A stretch of 64,000 nt of DNA from Micrasema longulum (taxonomy: Eukaryota; Arthropoda; Insecta; Trichoptera; Brachycentridae). A model generated the notes under the pieces. That model was not told the DNA's origin, made no database searches, and worked only from the letters and a program-made list of their open reading frames with translations. Positions 34,801-41,499 of the stretch are shown one piece after another. The position numbers and the translations under genes are program-made. Positions within the stretch are counted from its first letter, which is position 1. Each line of letters opens with the position of its first letter. Location: positions 1 through 64,000 of the forward strand of contig JAGVSM010003662.1 of assembly GCA_022494885.1 (NCBI GenBank), in the 5' to 3' direction.

Positions 34801-37487
34801 ATAGTCACAGAGCTCCCTTCAATCGTACCCAATATCTAAAAAAAAACTATTTTTATAGTTCAGATATTTGCAATGTACAGGGTGCGGCATTGCTATCTTC
34901 CTAGTTTCATAGGTGGATAAATAAAAAGCTATTAGAGTTACAACTAATTTATTTTTATTTTTGAAAGCTACAATACAGAAAATTTTACATCATGCTGTTT
35001 TGAAAAAAACGTTAGACAAGTGGTGCCCATCTTTGTCTAAACACTTCTGCAAGAGATTTCTGAAGCGTCACGCAACTCTGGAGATATTCTTGGGGTATAT
35101 GGGAGTTTCCGCAAGGATTTTCCTTCAGGTTTTGTAAGTTCCTTAGATGTTTATAAGCTTCGGTTTTGAGATAACCCCACACGAAAATTTGCAAAGGGCC
35201 AAATCTGCCAAGTATGGGGGCCACGGAATATACCTCTCGGGGAGATCAAATTCTGGGAAACATTCACATGCCGCAAATTGATTATACCAATCACGTTCTG
35301 ATAATTATTGGGCATTGCCCATCTTGTAAGGACGAAAACCTAGGTCTTTAAGGAGAATTCTCCTTACAGAGCGGTCGGAAAGTCTAAGGGTGGCAGCACG
35401 TTTGCGAGCAGAGCGTTTAGGCAACTCCAAAACTGAGCGTCTGACTGCGTCAATGTTCTCGGGTGTTCGAGTCGTTTAAGGGCTTACAACTCTATTTCTG
35501 ACAATAGATCCTGTTTCCTTGAAGTTTTTCACCCACAACTCAATAGATTTTCAGTCCGGAACTGCTTGGTGTATGGGAATTTGAATCCGAGTTTAGACCT
35601 GTTTTTTTTTATTATATATGCTTCTAAGGAAAAAGCGCACTATACTTTCATCCACACCATGTTTGCAACTGACAGTACTGACACGGAAACTTCCCAGCTG
35701 CCTGTACATATCGATACTATCGTCACCCTTCTACAATCAATCCTCGCGTCACACAAGCCTTTTAACAAGGGAAATAGCGATGTCAAACCCTGACCTGGAC
35801 CATTTTACACAGTTTCAGAATAATACGATTTTTCGAACATCAATGTAACAGCAATACCATGTATTTGTTTTGGACTTTCCAACACCCTTTGCATGTACTT
35901 ACTGCTCAGTAGATACACAGAGGTATGCGGAAGTATGTTACGTGAAGGTAAACTGATCTTGTCCGTTCCAGTCCAGGAACTATAAAATATTCTAGTGTAA
36001 CATACACCTCCTTAAATAAATATTATGAACCATGTCAGGCATCCAACCTAAGACCTCTTGCGAGGCAGGCAAACAGTTAGTGCCACAAGGTGGACAAATT
36101 AAGATACATTTTTTTTTAATATTCAGAATTGATTTTTATACAAGGAAATATATGTACCATAATTCTTTATTTAGTATACTTTTGATTACTTAAGAGTCCT
36201 CAATTATAATTTTAACAATGGTGCCTCATAATCACGTTTCTTTATTTAATGAAAATAAAAATATTTGCGTACTAATTTAGACAAATATTTTATTTTTGGG
36301 GGAAATTTTCAAGAAGTTGTAAAAATATAATATAACTACATAATATTTAACATGGAAAATCACAAAGTTACTGCTTCAAATATGAATTTTATTTTTAGAA
36401 ATGTAAATAATTCATTGTTAGAAAATGATAATGAAGTTAGGGTAGAGTGGGGTTCGGACCTCGGAACTTGTGAGTCCAGGACACTAGCCACGGGACCACG
36501 ACTCGTTTATAAGTAAAAGTCAATAAATTGATATTGTTCTCGTAAAATATTACAATTAATTTAATTGAAATCCATACATCTATAACCCACTGATTTTTTA
36601 TTTTTTTAAATAAATATTTGCGTTCTTATGGTTTACCCAAATATTTAATTTTGAGGGTCATTTTCAACGAGTTGTAAATAACTCACTATTAGAAAATGGG
36701 AATCAAGTTGGGGTAGAGTGGGATTCGAACCACAGACCTTTGAGCCGTGGGTTCGAGACACTAGCCACGGGACCACAACTAGATTTATAATTTTGCCAAA
36801 TTAGGTCTTCAGTAACCTTTTAGAAAAAGTCATTTTTAATTAATTATGAGAAGGTAAAATCATTCCATATTACCGTTGTCTTCATATTGTTTATGGTAAA
36901 CTTTTGAGTTTTTTCTTGTTTGATGGAAAACTTTTTATAATAAAGAGAATCTTCGACTAGTTCCGTAACTTTGTTTATATCTCCCATAGATGTGAGATCG
37001 TCAAGAACTTCATTACTTTTCTCATCCTCCACAGGCATGGATAAAGTCTGAAAAGATAAATGGCTATATTAAATATCGACACAACTTCGAACGATGTATC
37101 GCCATGTAGTATCGGGAAGTTAACATAATAAAAAACAGTTTTTAGCGTTCGATCCGCAAGAAAAGAAGCGGCGTAATCCCAATGAAAATTGTGGGTATAT
37201 TATTATATTTTGGTAGGACCACAGAAATTGAACACGTTGATTGGTTTTCAAAACAATGCTATCAAAATACATACCTGCATTGTATTGAATAAATCCAATT
37301 CTTTAAAATGTTTGACATAATCAAAATTCGAAGTTGATGGCATTTTAAACCCTTCTCTGTCCCTAGAAAACATTTCCTCCGAATCTTCATCATCGACGAC
37401 CATAACACCGTTGGTTTGTGGACCTCTAATTGTAACCCTTTCAGCTGGCTTCTTCGACAAGTCGAAAAAATCGTTGATTTCATCCAT
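10649..37487 (-). CDS. spn-E: spn-E/TDRD9 piRNA-pathway helicase, 21 exons, 3' end missing
   Basis: ATP-dependent DEAH-box RNA helicase with a Tudor domain; the family acts in cytoplasmic nuage in germline piRNA biogenesis and transposon silencing. Twenty-one exons were joined by hand on the minus strand; every junction keeps frame with GT-AG ends, giving 3458 coding bases (1152 codons plus 2). Motifs in order: Walker A GPTGCGKT (about residue 144), TQPRRIAA, DEVH (243), SAT (275), LIFLPG, ATNIAESS, QRAGRAGR (485), the helicase-associated region (about 508-730), and a Tudor core with FYIDYGN (about 915-1060). The last exon found encodes a proline-rich stretch then LKGPF, a point about 250-300 residues before the end in known family members, and it ends in a donor site. 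No later exon was recognised down to base 1. Start: first ATG, in frame with the family N-terminus (acidic, FFD motif). The family call is firm; the fly symbol is used for the orthologue. Confidence 0.95.
12030..12180 (+). repeat. repeat family I, distal part
   Basis: AAAAAATGTTTTCTAGCGCG, TAATTAGAGCATTAAATTGT and AATATTTT-rich end, parallel to 30530-30620. Confidence 0.5.
12508..12706 (+). repeat. SINE family 1, tRNA-derived, complete
   Basis: tRNA-like head with A-box-like GTGGCTAGTGTCTCGG and B box GGTTCGAACCC, then TCTACCCCAACTCGATTCC, AGTGAGTTATTTACAACTCG, CATAAGAACGCAAATATTT and an A-rich tail. Read as a SINE rather than a tRNA gene because several diverged copies share the same tRNA-unrelated body. 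Confidence 0.8.
13753..13872 (-). CDS. spn-E: spn-E exon 20
   Basis: 40 codons: FSVAMGVVSLELFAGDLNIN then NLLIREGYGQVAEETYISK, the staphylococcal-nuclease-like edge of the extended Tudor fold. Acceptor TTTTTAG, donor GTGAGT. Confidence 0.92.
14309..14561. mobile_element. palindromic MITE, 253 bases, arms about 67 bases
   Basis: Left arm begins TGAGGGGGTTAAATGCAAAA and runs through CACTGTTTTTGGGAAGAC; the right arm is its inverse, ending TAACCCCCTCA. The loop is also weakly inverted. No target duplication is obvious. The 88-codon ORF across it is a by-product. In the intron between spn-E exons 19 and 20. Confidence 0.85.
14743..14824. mobile_element. 82-base near-perfect hairpin
   Basis: AAAACAAAGATAATATTATG, TACACTCAATG on the left and the inverse CATTGAATGTACATAATATT on the right, with about 20 bases between. 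Probably a tiny MITE or a collapsed foldback; no protein is implied. Confidence 0.75.
15036..15251 (-). CDS. spn-E: spn-E exon 19: Tudor domain, second half
   Basis: 72 codons beginning VFYIDYGNNAVVPLNTLRHL, the most conserved Tudor strand pair, then AFECVLTEISPS. Acceptor ATTTTAG, donor GTAAGT. Confidence 0.95.
15824..16048 (-). CDS. spn-E: spn-E exon 18: Tudor domain, first half
   Basis: 75 codons: GHFWCQYAEEPTKNQ, GQLCAAPFQE and YYRAKIEKVMENNMIW, the N-terminal extended-Tudor sequence and the first Tudor strands. Tudor domains of this class bind symmetrically dimethylated arginine on Piwi proteins. Confidence 0.94.
16510..16830 (+). repeat. repeat family I copy
   Basis: AGTTGATGGTTTGAAGTAAA, CATACTGGGACACTTTTGT and ACAATATCGCCTACCATA recur at 30400-30510. 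In the intron between spn-E exons 17 and 18. Confidence 0.6.
17113..17272 (-). CDS. spn-E: spn-E exon 17
   Basis: 160 bases preceding the Tudor domain; encodes EYASSLGLCKS, then ILQPRLPDVDETYIDIVISN. Acceptor TTTCAG, donor GTATGT. Confidence 0.9.
17395..17945. repeat. tandem repeats inside a probable MITE
   Basis: Three partial units with AAGTTGGTATAACGAT, CAGACTCTTG and AAATGGCGGCAATA, about 110-120 bases apart. Outer edges CCCCTAAATTACG and TCCGACGTTACGG may be degenerate TIRs. Between spn-E exons 16 and 17. Confidence 0.55.
18220..18314 (-). CDS. spn-E: spn-E exon 16
   Basis: 95 bases: KSAILHGKVALSLYKALKLR then QLKHLMN. Acceptor TTCTAG, donor GTAAGT, phase 2. Confidence 0.9.
18418..18472 (-). 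CDS. spn-E: spn-E exon 15 (55-base micro-exon)
   Basis: Found because the frame from exon 14 (phase 2) cannot join exon 16 (phase 0). Acceptor TCTTTCAG, donor GTAATT, encoding KVYVTFRNRDSHATNKNG. The family has KVFVTF-like sequence at the same place, so the exon is well supported despite its size. Confidence 0.88.
19110..19690 (+). pseudogene. LINE reverse-transcriptase relic (C-terminal part)
   Basis: KYLGVYIDQNSKWKDHISKL is the conserved block after the RT palm of jockey/I-type elements; with frameshifts it goes on to QYLLQYGIVGWGG and, near 19600, LPNELKTIKTNISVNKFQ. In the intron between spn-E exons 14 and 15. Confidence 0.75.
19740..19900 (+). repeat. repeat family H copy
   Basis: TTACTCTCCAAGCACAACAG, ATATAAAAGTAGA and AAAACATGTATTAT are shared in order with 61292-61445. 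Confidence 0.65.
20473..20702 (-). CDS. spn-E: spn-E exon 14
   Basis: 230 bases starting LLAGAFYPYYFTFS, with DPRNTVYLRNMD and the RVKALFTDCSDEEV region. The donor is GTTTGA. Ends two bases into a codon that is completed in the small exon 15. Confidence 0.93.
20895..21190 (+). repeat. SINE family 2, composite, near complete
   Basis: First part TCTGTGTGTGAAATAGGACC, TTCGACTCGATAGCTGCTCT; then the tRNA-like head AGTCTGCCTAGTAGTGTAGA with B box GGTTTGATTCC; then a body ending near TTCTGTGACA. The copy at 60840-61090 has the same two-part order in inverse orientation. Confidence 0.7.
21370..21510 (+). repeat. SINE family 2, 3' body
   Basis: TGTAATATTTCATGCACATG, GGACTGGTGCCTGAAGC, GATATACGCTGCATTTAGTG and CAGTGCCCTATGCACCA match the body of 29610-29862. 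Confidence 0.7.
21689..21810 (+). repeat. foldback family A fragment
   Basis: Core only: AGGCAGAATGGTGAATGTTA, then CACTTAAC, GCCTAGACTTCCATATTCTC. Lies in the intron between spn-E exons 13 and 14. Confidence 0.7.
22193..22405 (-). CDS. spn-E: spn-E exon 13
   Basis: 71 codons, helical region after HA2: WAKSAFLQIHAMHELNSLVD then ELKRRV, ending ELPLILK before donor GTAAAT. Confidence 0.93.
22980..23175 (+). repeat. PLE-like terminus without coding part
   Basis: Ends TAGTGGTTAAAAACAAAGTT, GCTTTATTTC, the terminal block also seen at 4044, 4280 and 26590. Confidence 0.45.
23440..23545 (-). pseudogene. 3' end of the same LINE family as 1866-3047
   Basis: On the minus strand AATGTAGAGGAAGCG, then CTGCCTACCCCTACG, and GCATGATGG match AATGTGGAAGAGGC, CTGCCTACCCCTACG and ACGTGATGG at 2944-3033. 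Confidence 0.7.
23650..23960 (-). pseudogene. LINE C-terminal relic
   Basis: Open on the minus strand with KHGMTKSNKYLKTEMSKIRH, ACMRTCMND, resembling the Cys-rich end CMTRCMNV of the LINE at 1866-3047, followed by an (ATA)n run. Family assignment is tentative. Confidence 0.4.
24310..24432 (+). repeat. SINE family 1, degraded
   Basis: GGGTTGTGATGCTGTGGTAG, ACCAGAGGTC, AGTTATTTACAATACGGTG match the complete copy in order. It lies directly beside spn-E exon 12 (24458). Confidence 0.55.
24458..24585 (-). CDS. spn-E: spn-E exon 12
   Basis: 128 bases encoding AAMSVKNVFSTPF and the SDCIAFLNVYK segment typical of the family. Acceptor ATTCTAG, donor GTATTT, phase 0 at the end. Confidence 0.92.
25054..25098 (+). 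ncRNA. hammerhead-ribozyme-like motif with intact CTGATGA
   Basis: GTGTC then CTGATGA, a short shrunken stem II (ACAGGTATGT), CTCGAAA, CCGG, then TA and GACAT, which pairs with GTGTC as stem I. Followed by AGTGGTTATATATAA, shared with the copy at 31567. Minimal stem III of this kind is typical of PLE and retrozyme hammerheads that act as dimers. Confidence 0.55.
25140..25510 (-). repeat. repeat family G copy
   Basis: Inverse copy of 52490-52885. Shared blocks: GAAACTGAACAGAAAGAA, TATGGTATACAATATATTCA, GACTTCGAG, GGGCATAAACAAAAGTTGCT and GGGGACATGGTTGGGAACAT. Probably a LINE 3' UTR. Confidence 0.7.
25629..25791 (-). CDS. spn-E: spn-E exon 11
   Basis: 163 bases: VGAMLKTVSGAISVDDGDIT, then the HA2-type LPLDIRFSKLIVLGYIFGCL. 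Acceptor AATTTAG, donor GTAATA, phase 1. Confidence 0.94.
26040..26620 (+). mobile_element. PLE C-terminal relic and terminus
   Basis: 26070-26180 translates to LEILEIKKAVKQNFNIINNQ, matching NLEILGIKKAIHNKEKIINN of the PLE at 3430. The end (about 26550-26612) has GCTGAAACTAGTCAG, a variant of the hammerhead end with ACTAGT for ACCGGT, and AGTGGTTCATAAAACAAAGT. Confidence 0.7.
26824..26925 (+). repeat. foldback family A fragment
   Basis: Core ACAGAATGGTGAATGTTACA to GATCATAAGCACTGTAAATG, in the intron between spn-E exons 10 and 11. Confidence 0.65.
26962..27129 (-). CDS. spn-E: spn-E exon 10
   Basis: 56 codons at the start of the helicase-associated region: PEMKRCPLDNLVL, then MGPPVSILALAMDPPDL. 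Acceptor TCTTACAG, donor GTAAAA, phase 0. Confidence 0.94.
27498..27661 (-). CDS. spn-E: spn-E exon 9: motif VI
   Basis: 164 bases; the codon split with exon 8 gives Val, then IDFCLTKVL and the motif VI sequence QRAGRAGRV followed by GRVYRMV. Acceptor after a run of T, donor GTAAGA. Confidence 0.95.
27945..28120 (-). CDS. spn-E: spn-E exon 8: motif V
   Basis: 176 bases with WWLVPLHSTITTEEQ and KIILATNIAESSITVPDI, the conserved motifs around the second RecA-like domain. Acceptor TTTCGCAG, donor GTAACT. Confidence 0.95.
28300..28490. mobile_element. second copy of the TCGTCGGTGAT MITE, cut by a LINE
   Basis: Ends show GGTCGGTGATATTGCAATAC (inner) and GTGGTATTGCAGTATCACCG, with AATTATTGCTATTTTTACTC between. 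The LINE relic begins just after its right TIR. Confidence 0.6.
28491..29422 (+). mobile_element. LINE 3' fragment with (AAAT)n tail
   Basis: VERVQNKFLRFINYELK and LSDRRVIADLLFLFKIMKSI are the C-terminal block of jockey/R1-type elements, running to about 28890 with one stop. A T-rich 3' UTR ends GATGTATAAATAAATAAATA. The 5' end is truncated inside a MITE. Confidence 0.8.
29610..29862 (+). repeat. SINE family 2, complete
   Basis: Head GGGCTGCCTCGTAGTCAAAT, GAGGTCTCAGGTTCGATTAC (B box), then CTGGACTGGCACCTGAGCG, AAGATACGCTGCGG, GATGCACTGCCCTATGCACC and a (GAAT)n tail. Confidence 0.8.
29948..30156 (-). CDS. spn-E: spn-E exon 7: motif IV
   Basis: 209 bases encoding LPEINYSVPGISKDMY, an acidic variable linker, then VLIFLPGIFEIEELY (motif IV). 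Acceptor TTATTCCAG, donor GTGAGT, phase 2 at the end. Confidence 0.94.
30395..30620 (+). repeat. repeat family I copy
   Basis: AGTTGATGGTTTGAAGTCAA, ACTTACTGGGACACTTCTG, then AAAAAATGTTTTCTAACAAG and TTAGAGCATTTAATTGT, which also occur at 12065-12120. Confidence 0.6.
30715..30970 (-). repeat. probable LINE 3' end in inverse orientation
   Basis: (TTTA)n at 30716-30732, then AT-rich sequence resembling a 3' UTR. Similar opening to 46435. Confidence 0.35.
31109..31304. repeat. 31-base inverted repeat ending in a PLE-like terminus
   Basis: 31109-31139 and 31274-31304 are perfect inverse copies containing GGAATATCCAGTGACCGG. The right arm is part of a hammerhead-like motif (31238-31286). The two overlapping ORFs on opposite strands result from this symmetry. 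Confidence 0.8.
31238..31286 (+). ncRNA. hammerhead-ribozyme-like motif (PLE terminus)
   Basis: Stem I CCAGT with ACTGG; stem II GTCGC-GAAA-GCGAT; then GAAA; stem III ACC/GGT; cleavage triplet ending GTC. The core after stem I reads CTCGAAGAT instead of CTGANGA, so activity is doubtful. Hammerhead motifs are reported in Penelope-like elements. Confidence 0.5.
31567..31612 (+). ncRNA. related hammerhead-like motif, core degraded
   Basis: Same flanks as 25054 (TTAATTGGTGTC before; GTCTCGAAACCGGTAGACAT after). Stem II is better kept here (AGAC...GTCT) but the core reads CCGACG-TA. Together the two copies outline one ancestral motif. Confidence 0.5.
31757..32247. mobile_element. GC-rich nonautonomous element, hAT-like ends
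   Basis: Left GGGCCTGCCACACACTC and right inverse of GTGTGGCGAGGCT resemble each other and the CAGGCCTGCCAC-type ends of hAT elements. GC content is far above the flanks. ORFs in it match nothing I recognise. No 8-base duplication was confirmed. Confidence 0.4.
32322..32483 (-). CDS. spn-E: spn-E exon 6: SAT motif
   Basis: 54 codons from acceptor TTTCTAG to donor GTAAGT. Carries motif III (IILMSAT). An earlier GTAAGA inside the exon (about 32378) was rejected as donor because it removes the conserved stretch before exon 7. Confidence 0.92.
32678..32880 (+). repeat. SINE family 3, tRNA-derived
   Basis: Head with A box TGGTGTAGCGGTCAAGACG and B box GGTTCGATTAA, then GTGATTTTTCTCAAGCC, GCCACTGTAATTGGGCC, and an A-rich tail of AAATAAA repeats. 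Between spn-E exons 5 and 6, about 200 bases from exon 6. Confidence 0.8.
33108..33312 (-). repeat. foldback family A, degraded copy
   Basis: GAAGTCTAGGCGTTTC, GCCTGTCATTTCCTGG and CACTATTCTGCCTAGG in the inverse order; close to spn-E exon 5. Confidence 0.5.
33411..33535 (-). CDS. spn-E: spn-E exon 5: DEVH box
   Basis: 125 bases; the split codon from exon 4 gives Ile, then the helicase motif II sequence VILDEVHERNQEMDF. Acceptor CTTCCAG, donor GTGAAT, phase 0 at the end. Confidence 0.95.
33692..33795 (-). repeat. SINE family 2, 3' body
   Basis: AGTGGTGCATAGGGCAACTG, TCAGGTACCAGTCCGGGGA and GTGAAATATTGTAGTG, the inverse of the body at 29610-29862. Confidence 0.7.
33919..33994 (-). CDS. spn-E: spn-E exon 4
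   Basis: A 76-base exon, too short to stand out as an ORF. It encodes VGLDSKLSKDTRLQYVTTGV and then LLQKL, the helicase motif Ib region. Acceptor TTCAAG, donor GTAAGT, phase 1 at the end. Confidence 0.93.
34614..34835 (-). CDS. spn-E: spn-E exon 3: Walker A
   Basis: 74 codons carrying helicase motif I (GPTGCGKT) and Ia (TQPRRIAA). The acceptor follows a run of T and the donor is the weaker GTGGAT. The frame continues exactly into exon 4 (GYQ then VGLDSK). Confidence 0.95.
34870..35850 (-). mobile_element. mariner/Tc1 (DDE_3) transposon relic
   Basis: Minus-strand blocks: KRSARKRAATLRLSDRSVRR, ILLKDLGFRPYKM (second helix-turn-helix; about 35320-35420), and IFVWGYLKTEAYKHL (after the third catalytic position; about 35120-35180), in different frames. 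GGTGCGGCATTGCTATC at the left and the inverse-like GTAACAGCAATACCATG at the right are probable TIRs. In the intron between spn-E exons 2 and 3. Confidence 0.7.
35930..36097 (-). repeat. SINE family 2, head and body
   Basis: GTTCCAGTCCAGGAACTATA, AGACCTCTTGCGAGGC and CCACAAGGTGGAC, in inverse orientation; adjoins the mariner relic. Confidence 0.65.
36245..36512 (-). repeat. SINE family 1, with an internal insertion
   Basis: Tail at 36245-36335, head at 36428-36512 (GGGTAGAGTGGGGTTCGGAC, CTAGCCACGGGACCACGACT). The middle (about 36340-36400) holds ACAAAGTTACTGCTTCAAAT, like PLE ends elsewhere here. Confidence 0.65.
36603..36784 (-). repeat. SINE family 1, complete
   Basis: Runs from ATTTGCGTTCTTATGG to GACCACAACTAG, with inverse B box GGGATTCGAACC and the body CAACGAGTTGTAAATAACTC. 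Inserted in the intron between spn-E exons 2 and 3. Confidence 0.8.
36874..37047 (-). CDS. spn-E: spn-E exon 2
   Basis: 58 codons between acceptor TTTTCAG and donor GTAATA, phase 0 at both ends. Contains LYYKKF, the conserved step into the helicase domain. Its length joins exon 3 with no gap relative to family spacing, so no exon is missing here although the intron is about 2 kb and full of repeats. Confidence 0.92.
37275..37487 (-). CDS. spn-E: spn-E exon 1 (start codon)
   Basis: 71 codons starting at ATG 37487-37485; protein begins MDEINDFFDLSKK. Ends in donor GTATGT, phase 0. The N-terminal region is acidic and low in complexity, as in other family members. Confidence 0.93.
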
Positions 37488-39300
37488 AATAAATAATAAT
37501 ACAACTGTATATTTCCTCTTCCTATTTTTGATTTTTCAGGCTTTTGACTTCTGACTTCTCGTTTTTCCGGGACTTTCTGGTATTGTTGCCAAAAACAATG
37601 ATTGTTGAGTTTTGTTGCCACCTTACAAAAAAAGAAAACACTGTATAATATGACATGTGTAATATTATTACCGAATGTGTGCGTTCGAAAATATGTAATT
37701 ATTTTAACCTTTACGCCCGGTTTACACGAAGACAATACAATAGATTTGTCAATATTGTCAAGTCCCAGCTCCATGAACAGCCTCGATCGCGCAAAACATA
37801 AACGCTGGGACAATACGAAAACTCAGCTTCAGTTCACATGCGAAAATGAATACATGACGACGTTTGTTACGAGCGAGTTCCCGAAAAGTATTATTTTTTA
37901 TATACCAAGGATGTACTGGAATTGTTGGAGTACGAATTACCTATCAAGATAATAATTAGAAAAAAAAACTAAACGTTTATGTAATATATATATGGAAAAA
38001 TAAACAAAAAAATTGAAAAAAACTTTTTTACTGTTTTTGAAATCAGGAATTATTATTCAAAACATATGCATTACCTACCAATAATTGATATTTTAAAATT
38101 CGATTTAATGTAGGATTCACCCGGAAACGAATGCCTACTGTCAACTCATTAACTAAAGTCTTAAGGACGGTGCAGAAATTAAATCGTAAATTTCAAAACA
38201 CCTAAATTATTGAAAGCAAATTTCCAACACGCATGGAATTCAGCCATATCGATAATCACTGACAGCCAGGGAAGTGGCACACGAAATCAAGTTCCTACTA
38301 GGAAGTAAAGTGAAGACTGGATAATATAAATATAAGCCTCTGTTATTCTATTCATTCATAGTGTTATAAATACGCCTCATCGCATAACATTCTTCTCTCC
38401 TGCCAACCTCCAACTAAATAGGAGCTCTCATGCATCTACAATAAAATAATAATAAGGTTTGCATAATTTATATAGCGCCATATTTGTGAAAATCACCTCA
38501 AGGGCGCTGTACAATAAATAAAATTAAGTGAACATGTAACAGAACAAAAAGTAAAATATAAAAAAGCAAACAAAGATAGCATTCCTTAACTTATTATTAA
38601 GGTTAACAAGACAATAGACGATACCCAAACTCAAACTCGTCCCTGTTTTATTTTCGTATGCAATAAAAAGGATCTATTGTCTTTTTTCTAGTAAATAACT
38701 GTAAAAACACTTGGTTCGCATTTGGCTGTTCCCTGGGAGATGATAGTAGAAACGCATCTGTGTGCGTAGTGTAGAGTGTAGGTACCAAGGAATATATCCG
38801 GTTCCTTTTAATTTTGTTTGTTATTACTATACGCATGTTTCCCGCCTAAAATTTCTGGTTATTATTATTATTTTACTTTGATTAAGGTGTCAGATAAACT
38901 TGTGTATTACTTTTGATATTCGAGTAATTTTACGTGATACAGGAAAAAAGGTATCATTTGTATTTTTAAATGAACATAGATAGGTAGCACTATATCGAAC
39001 AGAAATTGTTTAATAATAAATAGTTAAATTTCGGCACATGATCTTCACAAATAAACACTTTTTTAAACAGTTTTAACAGAAGCACAGTTGTAAAATCACG
39101 AGAGCTTGTAGCGTTTGAATATATTTAGGTTAAGTTAGGTTAGAACAAAGTGTTGAATATAATAACGTTTATAAAACAATGCTTAATATTAATTATCTCA
39201 CTCTTTGTTTATAGCATGTCCATACCTTAGCGACTTAACTCAATGTTTATCACAATTTAACACATATTTGTGTATTTTAAACTAAAGTTGCAGAGAGGAA
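37488..39300. other. spn-E upstream region, no second gene seen
   Basis: The first few hundred bases upstream of the spn-E ATG should hold its promoter, but no TATA box or initiator is decisive. 38450-38520 (GCGCCATATTTG, AAGGGCGCTGTACAATAAAT) looks like a LINE 3' end. At 39126-39145 two or three TTAGG-like units occur, too few to be telomeric. Confidence 0.35.
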
Positions 39301-39308
39301 CTATATTT

Positions 39309-39338
39309 TACACCCAGCCCGCTCGGAGGCTGGGTGTG
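39309..39338. other. GC-rich hairpin
   Basis: ACACCCAGCC and GGCTGGGTGT pair perfectly around an eight-base loop in otherwise AT-rich DNA. Function unknown. Confidence 0.5.
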
Positions 39339-39729
39339 TAATCAAACATAATTCTTACAAAAATAATTTATATTATACCATTAAATTTACAAATTAAACC
39401 AGCCAATGACAGGTCATAATTTTGAGAATGTAATCCGTTTCTGTTGTTATTTGTAAATATAATGTATTTCAAACGGCAAAGTTAAGACTGGTCAACCTTC
39501 ATCATATTTTGAAAAAACATTTCTTCTTCTTCTTCTTTTTTGGCTTTTTTCACCCCTAACTGGGGTGTTCTAGCCAGTGTCAAGTTTAAGTTATCTTATT
39601 GAAATATTTACACATGTGTTAGTACTATACATACAAGTTAGTGTGTTAGTATTTATATTACATACACTTTACATGCTATATAACTTATTTACAACTTAAT
39701 TCCATTTATAACTACATATTTACATAAAA

Positions 39730-41125
39730 TTTTAAATATCTGCTTATTGGGTGGGGGACGAGAGAGTTAAAATATTAGTGGGGAATGGGACGCTGATTTT
39801 GGAGAGGTCAGATAGGAACTCAGGATAACAATCATTTATGGGGCATTCAAAGAAAACATGATTCGGGTCTTCCTCCTCAAGCTGACATTCGCACATGGCA
39901 GAGTCCCGGACATGGATTTTAAACAAATGAGAACTATTGCAACAATGTCCAATGCGCATTCTGCATATAGAAGATGTCTTAAATTTGTTCAAAATCACTT
40001 TGGAGAACCAAGGCTTTTCTGTTAAATCTGGTTTCAATTGGAAAAGGTGTCTTCCCTTGGCTTGGAAGGAGGTTACCCAATATTTTTGCCATCTGTGAAG
40101 TTGCTTCTCCTTTGTCATAACGAGGAGATCACCTAGTGGTAGAAAATTACTATAGGCAGGATCCCGGAATGGACCGCCTCCTTTGCCAACTCGTCCACCC
40201 TCTCGTTGCCGGGAATACCACAATGACTAGGGATCCAAGACATAAAAATGCTTTTATTGGATGCCTCTGATAAAGAAAGAAGAAATCGAGTTTCCACGCA
40301 GAGTTCGTCCTCGGGATATGAGGATGGGGGGATTTGATTTTTTGTAAGGCACTCAGGGAATCCGACAGGATAAGAAACTTGCTATATTTTGAGCTTAAAG
40401 CGTATTTGACAGCTTCTCGGATTGCGATACATTCCGCTGTAAATACGGATGCATTCTTGTGCAATTTGTACAACTTTTGATAGTCGTCGTCTTCACAATA
40501 TATGGCCGCACCCGTGTGGGTTAGCGAATCTGACCGAGATCCATCAGTGTAGATAATTCTCCAACCTATCCACCTTGACGACTGAATACGGTTGAATGTA
40601 CACCGAGGCTGTAGGTGGCTTTCAACTCCAAATGTGAGTTCAATATTTGGGGCGTATATAGAAACTTTAAATGGAAAACGATAAAGGGGAAGAAGGTCTT
40701 TAGGGTTAATGTTAAATTCAAAAGATTTGTAAAAATTAAAGTTGTTGACAAGTAAAGGGAGCGGAGCGGTTTATGGGACCAGAAAGATGATGGCGTCACA
40801 CTGTCAGAGAGGGATTTTACTTTTTTGAGGAGCAGGTTACTCTTTTGGACGGAGCATTTTAGCAAAAACCTATCCGCCAAATATTGTCTTCTCATTCCGA
40901 GTGGGGTATCAGAGGCCTCTACCTGTAAAGCGTTAATTGGAGAGGACTTCATTGCTCCGATGACTAGTCTCAGACTTTGGGATTGAATCCGGTCGAGTCT
41001 TTGGAGATTTTTTTTTGAACATGGTTCTAAAAGGAACGAGGCATAATCGAGATGGCTCCGGATATACGCAGTATAAAAAAGTCGAAAAAAAACATATCAA
41101 AAAGTTCGTTTTTGTAGTTATCACG
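39730..41125 (-). mobile_element. LINE 3' half with RNase H domain
   Basis: From 41125 down: RT C-terminal block (LLEPCSKKNL-like frames, MGMRRQYLADRFLLKC near 40860), then RNase H with AECIAIREAVKYAL and LILSDSLSAL (about 40460-40350), then a zinc-binding end CECQLEEEDPNHVFFECP (39900-39840). At least three frameshifts. RNase H plus this tail is typical of R1/I-type elements. The left end (about 39520-39560) is (CTT)n, an A/G-rich 3' tail. Confidence 0.8.
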
Positions 41126-41274
41126 TTAAAATGCTATTTTCGTTTCATTTCTATATGGTTCTTTTTTACATTCCGAGCTTGGATGTTTCTTTTACACATC
41201 AACAAAGGATTTAGGTTTTTTATTTGAAAAAATCAAGAGCCCTGTGAAAGAACTGATGAAATACTTATGATTTG

Positions 41275-41495
41275 AAAAATAGGTAAGGTGGTAAATGTTA
41301 TACAGTGTATTAATAAAATTGATCACTTAAATCAGTCAATGACCGAAATCATACGTCCAGTAAACTCATACTTTTACTTTCTCTGTTTAAATGGGTTCCT
41401 AATCTCTGTTTAAATATCAATACTTTTTTGTAAACAGTAAAGGTGGTTAAATCCAGTATGTTTTTCTGTAAAGATTTGGACGTACTCAGTATATA
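41275..41495 (+). repeat. foldback family A, degraded copy
   Basis: GGTGGTAAATGTTATACAGT, TCACTTAAATCAGTCAATGA, and end motif GATTTGGACGTACTCAG. Confidence 0.55.
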
Positions 41496-41499
41496 ATTG

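Noticed and set aside
34840..36870. Missing spn-E exon between exons 2 and 3
   Set aside because: Exon 2 joined to exon 3 gives the family's usual spacing to the Walker A motif, so none is needed.
39120..39150. Telomeric TTAGG repeat
   Set aside because: Only two or three imperfect units.
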